NCBI RefSeq assembly: GCF_025399895.1
Contig: NZ_JAODUA010000002.1
Coordinates: 248,001 to 312,000 of the forward strand
Source of the DNA: Streptomyces sp. ASQP_92
Lineage (GTDB): Bacteria; Actinomycetota; Actinomycetes; Streptomycetales; Streptomycetaceae
Reading direction: 5' to 3'
DNA length: 64,000 nt
A model generated the notes under the pieces. It was not told the DNA's origin, ran no database searches, and was given only the letters and a program-made list of their open reading frames with translations. A program made the translations under genes and the position numbers. The stretch's first letter is position 1; every line of letters starts with the position of its first letter. Positions 57,868-64,000 of the stretch are shown here, piece after piece.

Positions 57868-59509
57868 GGGCCGCACCGCTTCCTTCTCCGGCGTCCGCCT
57901 CGGAGGCGACCGACCGCGCCCAGCGGTAGTCCGCCTTGCCGCTCGGGGAGCGCTGGATGGCGGGGGCGATCACCAGTTGGCGCGGCACCTTGTAGCCGGC
58001 CAGCCGTGTGCGGCAGTGCGTCTGGATCGCTTCGAGCGTGGGCCGGGCCGCGCCGTCGCGGACCTGGACCACCGCCGCCACATGGCTGCCCCAGGTGGCG
58101 TCCGGCACCCCGGCCACCAGCGCGTCGTACACGTCCGGATGCGACTTGAGGGCCTGCTCCACCTCTTCCGGATAGACCTTCTCGCCGCCCGTGTTGATGC
58201 ACTGCGAGCCGCGCCCGAGCACCGTGACGATGCCGTCCTCGTCCACGGTCGCCATGTCGCCCAGGAGCACCCACCGTTCGCTGCCCCGCTGGAAGAAGGT
58301 CTCGGCGGTCTTCACCGGGTCGTTGTAGTAACCGAGCGGCACGTGCCCGCGCTGGGCAAGGCGCCCCGGCTCGCCGACCGCGACCATCTCGTGCGTCACC
58401 GGATCCACCACCCTGGTGCGGTCGTTGACCTCCAGGCGGAAGCCCTTCTCCGGACCCGAGTCGTCGGTCGCCTTCCCGTTGGAACCCGACTCGGAGGAGC
58501 CGAAGTTGTTGAGGATCAGCGCACCCGGTATCAGCTCCTGGAGCTGGTCGCGGACCGTCTGCGACATGATCGCGCCGGATGAGGAGACGCTGAACAGCGA
58601 GGAGAGGTCGGTCCCCCTGAGCGGGCCGTGCAGCGCGTCGATCAGCGGCCGCAGCATCGCGTCGCCCACCAGGGACACGCTGGTGACCTTCTCCTTCTCG
58701 ATCGTGCGGAGCACCTCTTCGGGCACGTACTTGCGGTGGATGACCACCCGCTGGCCGTAGTCGAAGGCCACGAACGAGGTCAGAGTCGAGGTGCCGTGCA
58801 TCAGCGGAGGAGCGGGGAAGAACGTCAGGCCAGCCCCGCCCTTGGCGACCCGCTCGGCCAGTTCCTCGGGCCGTTCCACCGGTTCGCCGGCCGGGTCTCC
58901 GCCGAACAACCCCGCGAAGAACAGGTCCTCCTGACGCCACATCACGCCCTTGGGCAGGCCCGTGGTGCCGCCGGTGTAGATGATGAACAGGTCGTCACCG
59001 GAGCGCGGCCCGAAGCCCCGCCCGGGCGACCCGGCGGCCTCGGCCTCGGCGAACGCGACCGTCCCGACAGGCGCCGCGCCCTCCTCGGCGGGCCCCACCC
59101 GGATCAGGTGCCGCAGCTTCTGGGCCTGCGTCAGCGCACCCGTCACCCGGGGGGAGAACTCGGTGTCGAACACGAGCGCCGCGAGGTCGGCGTCCTGGTA
59201 GAGGTAGGCCAACTCCTCTTCCACATAACGGTAGTTGACGTTGACCGGCACCAGGCGCGCCTTGAGCGCGGCCAGTACGGTCTGGAGGTACTCGACGCCG
59301 TTGTAGAGGTGCAGGCCCAGGTGCTCACCGGGCTTGAGCCCCGCGTCGATCAGATGGTGCGCGAGCCGGTTCGCCGCCGTGTCCAACTGGCGGTAGGTCA
59401 ACCTGCGTTCGGCGCCCGTTCCGGGATGGTCGAGGTAGACGAGGGCTTCGCGGTCCGGAACCACGTCGACGACGGACTCGAACAGGTCGGCAAGGTTGTA
59501 CTCCACCAT
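57860..59509 (-). CDS. FadD19-like acyl-CoA synthetase (sterol side-chain ligase type)
   Basis: About 549 residues, the length of mycobacterial FadD19, and with its wording: NLADLFESVVDVVPDREALVY, IYTGGTTGLPKGVMWR, SQCINTGGEKVYPEEVE and RSPSGKADYRWA. FadD19 forms the CoA thioester of steroid side-chain acids, notably C24-branched ones. The ATG follows GGAGG. It is divergent from the EchA19-like gene, the same partner as in mycobacteria, and the shared promoter holds a KstR-type operator. Confidence 0.88.
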   Translation of the reverse strand: MVEYNLADLFESVVDVVPDREALVYLDHPGTGAERRLTYRQLDTAANRLAHHLIDAGLKPGEHLGLHLYNGVEYLQTVLAALKARLVPVNVNYRYVEEELAYLYQDADLAALVFDTEFSPRVTGALTQAQKLRHLIRVGPAEEGAAPVGTVAFAEAEAAGSPGRGFGPRSGDDLFIIYTGGTTGLPKGVMWRQEDLFFAGLFGGDPAGEPVERPEELAERVAKGGAGLTFFPAPPLMHGTSTLTSFVAFDYGQRVVIHRKYVPEEVLRTIEKEKVTSVSLVGDAMLRPLIDALHGPLRGTDLSSLFSVSSSGAIMSQTVRDQLQELIPGALILNNFGSSESGSNGKATDDSGPEKGFRLEVNDRTRVVDPVTHEMVAVGEPGRLAQRGHVPLGYYNDPVKTAETFFQRGSERWVLLGDMATVDEDGIVTVLGRGSQCINTGGEKVYPEEVEQALKSHPDVYDALVAGVPDATWGSHVAAVVQVRDGAARPTLEAIQTHCRTRLAGYKVPRQLVIAPAIQRSPSGKADYRWARSVASEADAGEGSGAALT

Positions 59510-59530
59510 TCCTCCTGACACCGGCCCCGA

Positions 59531-59606
59531 CTGACTGGGGGTCATCAGAGCAAAGGCGCGCACAACTGGGAAGGGCGCCGCCGAAGAAATCTGACTGGCT
59601 GTCAGA
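59531..59606. promoter_or_regulatory. Two further CTGAC-type operators in the fadD19/echA19 promoter
   Basis: CTGAC-TGGGG-GTCA at 59531-59544 and TCTGAC-TGGCT-GTCAGA at 59590-59606 (perfect 6-bp arms in the second), both between the divergent starts. The second, with its trailing AAAA, closely matches the site at 50556. Confidence 0.6.
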
Positions 59607-59633
59607 AAACTATTGAACTGGCACCTCCCCTAC

Positions 59634-59647
59634 TGCAACCTGTTCTA
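59634..59647. promoter_or_regulatory. KstR-type operator between fadD19- and echA19-like genes
   Basis: TGCAACCTGTTCTA fits TNNAACNNGTTNNA at every defined position, 24 bp ahead of the echA19-like start. Confidence 0.7.
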
Positions 59648-59670
59648 GGTCTTGAGACGGGAGGACGGCA

Positions 59671-60471
59671 ATGGGTGGTACCGAACACCTCACCGTGCAG
59701 CGCGAAGGCGCCACACTGGTGCTCACCCTCAACCGGCCGGAAGCGAAGAACGCGCTCTCGCTGCCGCTGCTGGTGGGGCTCTACGACGGCTGGCTGGAGG
59801 CCGACGCCGACGACTCGATCCGCTCGGTCGTCCTCACCGGCGCGGGCGGCGACTTCTGCGCGGGGATGGACCTCAAGGCCCTCGCCGGGCGGGGCATGGC
59901 GGGGGACCACTACCGGGACCGGCTCACCGCCGACCCCGATCTGCACTGGAAGGCGATGCTGCGCCACCACCGGCCCCGCAAGCCGGTGATCGCCGCGGTC
60001 GAGGGGTACTGCGTGGCCGGGGGCACCGAGATCCTCCAGGGCACCGACATCCGGGTCGCGGGGGCCGGTGCGACGTTCGGGCTCTTCGAGGTCAGGCGCG
60101 GGCTCTTCCCCATCGGGGGCTCCACCGTGCGCCTCCAGCGGCAGATCCCGCGCACCCACGCGCTGGAGATGCTGCTCACGGGGCGGCCCTACAGCGCCGA
60201 GGAGGCCGCGCGGATCGGGCTGATCGGGCGGGTCGTGCCGGACGGTACGGCGCTCGACGCGGCGCTTGAGATCGCCTCGGCGATCAACGCGTGCGGGCCG
60301 TTGGCGGTGGAGGCGGTCAAGGAGTGTGTGTACGCCACGGCGTCCATGAGTGAGGCGGAGGGGCTTGCGATGGAGCTTGAGCGGGGGTGGCCGGTGTTCG
60401 CGACGGAGGATGCGAAGGAGGGGGCTGCCGCGTTTACCGCGAAGCGGGTGCCTGTCTATCGGCGGGCCTGA
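59671..60471 (+). CDS. EchA19-like enoyl-CoA hydratase (crotonase)
   Basis: About 266 residues. The oxyanion-hole runs AGGDFCAGMDLKALAG and AAVEGYCVAGGTEILQGTD and the C-terminal FATEDAKEGAAAFTAKR tail match the crotonase fold and the mycobacterial EchA19 length. EchA19 hydrates an enoyl-CoA of the steroid side chain. The two catalytic-Glu positions of general crotonases are not both evident. It is followed by a 277-bp repeat-bearing gap before the DUF35-Ltp4-Ltp3 set. Confidence 0.85.
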   Translation: MGGTEHLTVQREGATLVLTLNRPEAKNALSLPLLVGLYDGWLEADADDSIRSVVLTGAGGDFCAGMDLKALAGRGMAGDHYRDRLTADPDLHWKAMLRHHRPRKPVIAAVEGYCVAGGTEILQGTDIRVAGAGATFGLFEVRRGLFPIGGSTVRLQRQIPRTHALEMLLTGRPYSAEEAARIGLIGRVVPDGTALDAALEIASAINACGPLAVEAVKECVYATASMSEAEGLAMELERGWPVFATEDAKEGAAAFTAKRVPVYRRA

Positions 60472-60538
60472 GGTTTCCCCACCCCGCCCCTTCCCGAAAC
60501 CCTCCGGGGGCTCGTTCGGGTGCGGGTCGGTGGTCGCT

Positions 60539-60720
60539 CCCGGGGCTCCGCCCCGGACCCCGTTCGCGCCTTGACGGCGCTCGTCCTCAAACGCCGGACG
60601 GGCTGTAGGTGGCCCCACGTCTCACATGTCGGACGGGCTGTAGGTGGCCCCACGTCTCGAACGCCGGACGGGCTCTAGGTGGCCCCAGCGACCCGAGGGC
60701 CCGAACGCCGGACGGGCGTC
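60539..60720 (+). repeat. Family B repeat with extra truncated copies
   Basis: One full copy (hairpin CCGGGGC/GCCCCGG at 60540-60556, ending in CGCCGGACGGGCTGTAGG) is followed by three truncated repeats of CCGGACGGGCTGTAGGTGGC-type sequence at about 60629, 60662 and 60707. It fills most of the gap ahead of the DUF35 gene. Confidence 0.8.
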
Positions 60721-60748
60721 AAGTCGTCCAGGATCTAGGAGTTGGACC

Positions 60749-61705
60749 ATGGCAGGATCTGCCGCTACCGACGTGTTGCGTGCGCCGCTCGTCGTCGAGT
60801 TTCCGTTCACCCGGTCCCTCGGGCCCGTGCAGAGCGCCTTTCTCACGGGGCTGCGCGAGCGGGTCGTCCTCGGGGTGCGGGCCGGGGACGGGCGGGTGCT
60901 GGTGCCGCCCGTCGAGTACGACCCCGTCACCGCCGAGGAGATCCGCGAGCTCGTCGAGGTCGCCCCCACCGGCACCGTGACCACCTGGGCCTGGAACCCC
61001 GCCCCGCGCCGGGGCCAGCCCCTGGACCGGCCCTTCGCCTGGATTCTCGTCAAGCTGGACGGGGCCGACACCTCGCTCCTGCACGCCCTCGACGCGCCCG
61101 GACCCGACGCCGTGCACAGCGGGATGCGGGTCCGGGTCCGCTGGGCCGCGGACCGCACGGGCGCCATCACCGACATCGCCTGCTTCGAACCGGGCGAGGG
61201 GGACAAGCCCCAACTGGTCGCTCACAGCGGGCAGTTCGAGGATGCCGTCACCGGGATCGTCGCGCCCGCCAGGCTCGACTACACCTACAGCCCCGGCCGC
61301 GCCCAGTCCGCGTACATCAACGCCCTGTCCGCCCGCAAGACCGTCGGCGAGCGGTGCCCGGACTGCCGCAAGGTGTACGTGCCGCCGCGCGGCGCCTGCC
61401 CGACCTGCGGGGTCGCCACCGTGGAGCGGGTCGAGGTCGGGCCGGCCGGGACCGTCACCACGTACTGCATCGTCAACATCAAGGCGAAGAACCTCGACAT
61501 CGAAGTGCCCTACGTCTACGCGCACATCGCGCTCGACGGCGCCGGGCTCGCCCTCCACGGGCGGATCGGCGGGATCCCGTACGACCAGGTGCGGATGGGG
61601 CTGCGGGTCGAACCGGTGTGGAGCGAGGGCGGCCGCTACCCCGACCACTACCGGCCCACCGGCGAACCCGACGCCGACTACGAGACGTACAAGGAGCTGA
61701 TCTGA
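60749..61705 (+). CDS. DUF35 OB-fold/Zn-ribbon protein, Rv3521-like partner of Ltp4/Ltp3
   Basis: About 318 residues. An N-terminal OB-like half (20-150) without cysteines is followed by a rubredoxin-like zinc ribbon CPDCRKVYVPPRGACPTCG (Cys 203, 206, 217, 220) and an OB fold to the end. DUF35 proteins pair with thiolase-like aldolases; the mycobacterial Rv3521-Ltp4-Ltp3 order is the same. Ends TGATG with the next gene, so the three are translationally coupled. It probably stabilises or carries substrate for the aldolases. Confidence 0.85.
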   Translation: MAGSAATDVLRAPLVVEFPFTRSLGPVQSAFLTGLRERVVLGVRAGDGRVLVPPVEYDPVTAEEIRELVEVAPTGTVTTWAWNPAPRRGQPLDRPFAWILVKLDGADTSLLHALDAPGPDAVHSGMRVRVRWAADRTGAITDIACFEPGEGDKPQLVAHSGQFEDAVTGIVAPARLDYTYSPGRAQSAYINALSARKTVGERCPDCRKVYVPPRGACPTCGVATVERVEVGPAGTVTTYCIVNIKAKNLDIEVPYVYAHIALDGAGLALHGRIGGIPYDQVRMGLRVEPVWSEGGRYPDHYRPTGEPDADYETYKELI

Positions 61706-62762
61706 TGGCGCCCACCGGGCCCGGCCGGGACGTGGCGATCGTCGCCTTCGCGCAGAGCGACCACCGACGCCGCACCGACGACCTGTCCGAGGTCGAACTC
61801 CTCATGCCGGTACTGCACCAGGTCCTCGACGTGACCGGCCTCAAGACCAGCGACATCGGCTTCACCTGCTCCGGCTCCAGCGACTACCTCGCCGGGCGCG
61901 CCTTCTCCTTCACGATGGCGCTCGACGGCGTCGGAGCCTGGCCGCCGATCTCCGAGTCCCATGTGGAGATGGACGGGGCCTGGGCCCTGTACGAGGCCTG
62001 GGTGAAGATCCTCACCGGCGAGGCCGACACCGCGCTCGTCTACGGATACGGCAAGTCCTCGCCCGGCGAGGTGCGCGACGTGCTGACCCGGCAGCTCGAC
62101 CCCTACTACGTGGCGCCCCTGTGGCCCGACTCCGTCTCGCTCGCCGCCCTCCAGGCGCAGGCGCTCATCGACGCCGGTGAGACCGACGAGGCGGCGCTCG
62201 CCTCGATCGCCGGGCGCAGCCGCTGCGACGCGGCCGCCAACTCCCATGCGCAGGTGCGGGGTTCACGCCCGCAGGGCGACTACCTGGTGCGTCCGCTGCG
62301 CACCGGGGACTGCCCGCCGATCGGGGACGGCGCGGCCGCCGTGATCCTCGCCGCCGGAGACCGGGCGCGCGAGCTGTGCGCGCGGCCCGCCTGGCTCCGC
62401 GGCATGGACCACCGCATCGAGGCCCACAGCCTCGGCGTGCGCGACCTCACCGACTCGCCGTCCACCCGACTCGCCGCCGAACGGGCCGGAGTCTTCGAAC
62501 GGCCGGTGGACACGGCCGAGTTGCACGCGCCCTTCACCTCGCAGGAGGTCGTCCTGCGCAAGGCGCTGCGGCTCGGCGAGGAGGTCAGCGTCAACCCGTC
62601 GGGAGGCGCGCTCGCCGCGAACCCCGTCATGGCCGCCGGGCTCCTCCGGCTCGGCGAGGCGGCGGCCCGCATCCACCGCGGCGACTCCGACCGGGCCCTC
62701 GCGCACGCCACGTCCGGCCCCTGCCTTCAGCAGAACCTGGTCGCCGTCCTGGAGGGGGAGTC

Positions 62763-62766
<4 letters not shown>
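61705..62766 (+). CDS. Ltp4-like thiolase-fold aldolase
   Basis: About 353 residues of the lipid-transfer protein/SCP2-thiolase group. The usual nucleophile-Cys segment reads SESHVEMDGAWALYEAW, with no Cys; the closing SCP2-like GPCLQQNLVAV run has the other catalytic region. Without the nucleophile it should act as a retro-aldolase rather than a thiolase, as shown for the steroid Ltp proteins. Start and stop overlap both neighbours by a few bases. Confidence 0.85.
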
Positions 62767-63929
<1,163 letters not shown>

Positions 63930-64000
63930 GGCCGACGGGCGACGGGCGGGCCCCGGTACTCCTTCCGCGGCCTGTCCGTCCCTCCGCGCGATCGCTAGTG

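Overview
The window is a piece of a Streptomyces-type chromosome. It has very high G+C with G/C-biased third codon positions, frequent GTG/TTG starts behind GGAGG-type ribosome sites, and genes typical of the genus: monomeric isocitrate dehydrogenase, ROK and PucR-type regulators, DUF5709 and DUF6328 proteins, and a sterol-type acyl-CoA gene set. I saw no rRNA, tRNA, prophage, insertion sequence or CRISPR array. Functions come from reading translated sequences and recalled family motifs; no database search was run.

Layout. 0.1-11.5 kb: a GAF/PucR regulator, an MHS-type transporter, a GH16-like protein, a VOC/AraC pair, MscS, a small cold-shock-like protein, monomeric NADP-isocitrate dehydrogenase with a strong terminator, and a cytochrome P450. 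11.5-20 kb: secreted and cell-envelope genes (a secreted protein of unknown function, a penicillin-binding protein, a GH27 alpha-galactosidase with two NPCBM domains), a ROK regulator and a Nudix hydrolase. 20-29 kb: small regulators and redox genes, including an RCK-2TM-RCK protein without a recognisable K+ filter, an arylsulfotransferase divergent from an XRE-cupin regulator, MarR and PadR regulators, and a 2,4-dienoyl-CoA reductase. 29-34.5 kb: a PIG-L deacetylase, a repeat-rich spacer, a GDPD-dhaK-dhaL-dhaM group for glycerol/dihydroxyacetone use, a 10-copy short tandem repeat, and a broken threonyl-tRNA synthetase tail beside a zinc-free L31. 35-46 kb: a TIGR01777 epimerase, a YhgE-like membrane protein, a PAP2-DAG kinase fusion, a tandem carboxymuconolactone decarboxylase behind a MerR-type promoter, a short second Rho, a FadE26-like acyl-CoA dehydrogenase, an MpaB-like protein and a Ser/Thr kinase. 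46.5-50.3 kb: a second repeat-rich spacer, a PYROXD2-like oxidoreductase and a serine beta-lactamase-fold hydrolase.

50.6-63.9 kb: a catabolic block. It holds a nitronate monooxygenase-like flavoprotein, two acyl-CoA ligases, a PaaK-type ligase, a tandem alpha/beta hydrolase, a FadD19-like ligase divergent from an EchA19-like hydratase, and a translationally coupled DUF35-Ltp4-Ltp3 set. This gene content resembles the mycobacterial/rhodococcal machinery that shortens sterol side chains, including C24-branched ones. Sequences fitting the KstR operator pattern lie just upstream of the FadE26-like gene (43082-43095) and in the fadD19/echA19 divergent promoter (59634-59647). A second, different inverted-repeat motif is shared by the promoters of the 50.6-kb and 59.5-kb units. 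Ring-degradation genes and the KstR regulator are not in the window.

Other signals are regulatory or structural: several near-perfect operator palindromes, two large clusters plus one smaller cluster of a composite Streptomyces-like intergenic repeat, and the tandem array at 33.7 kb.
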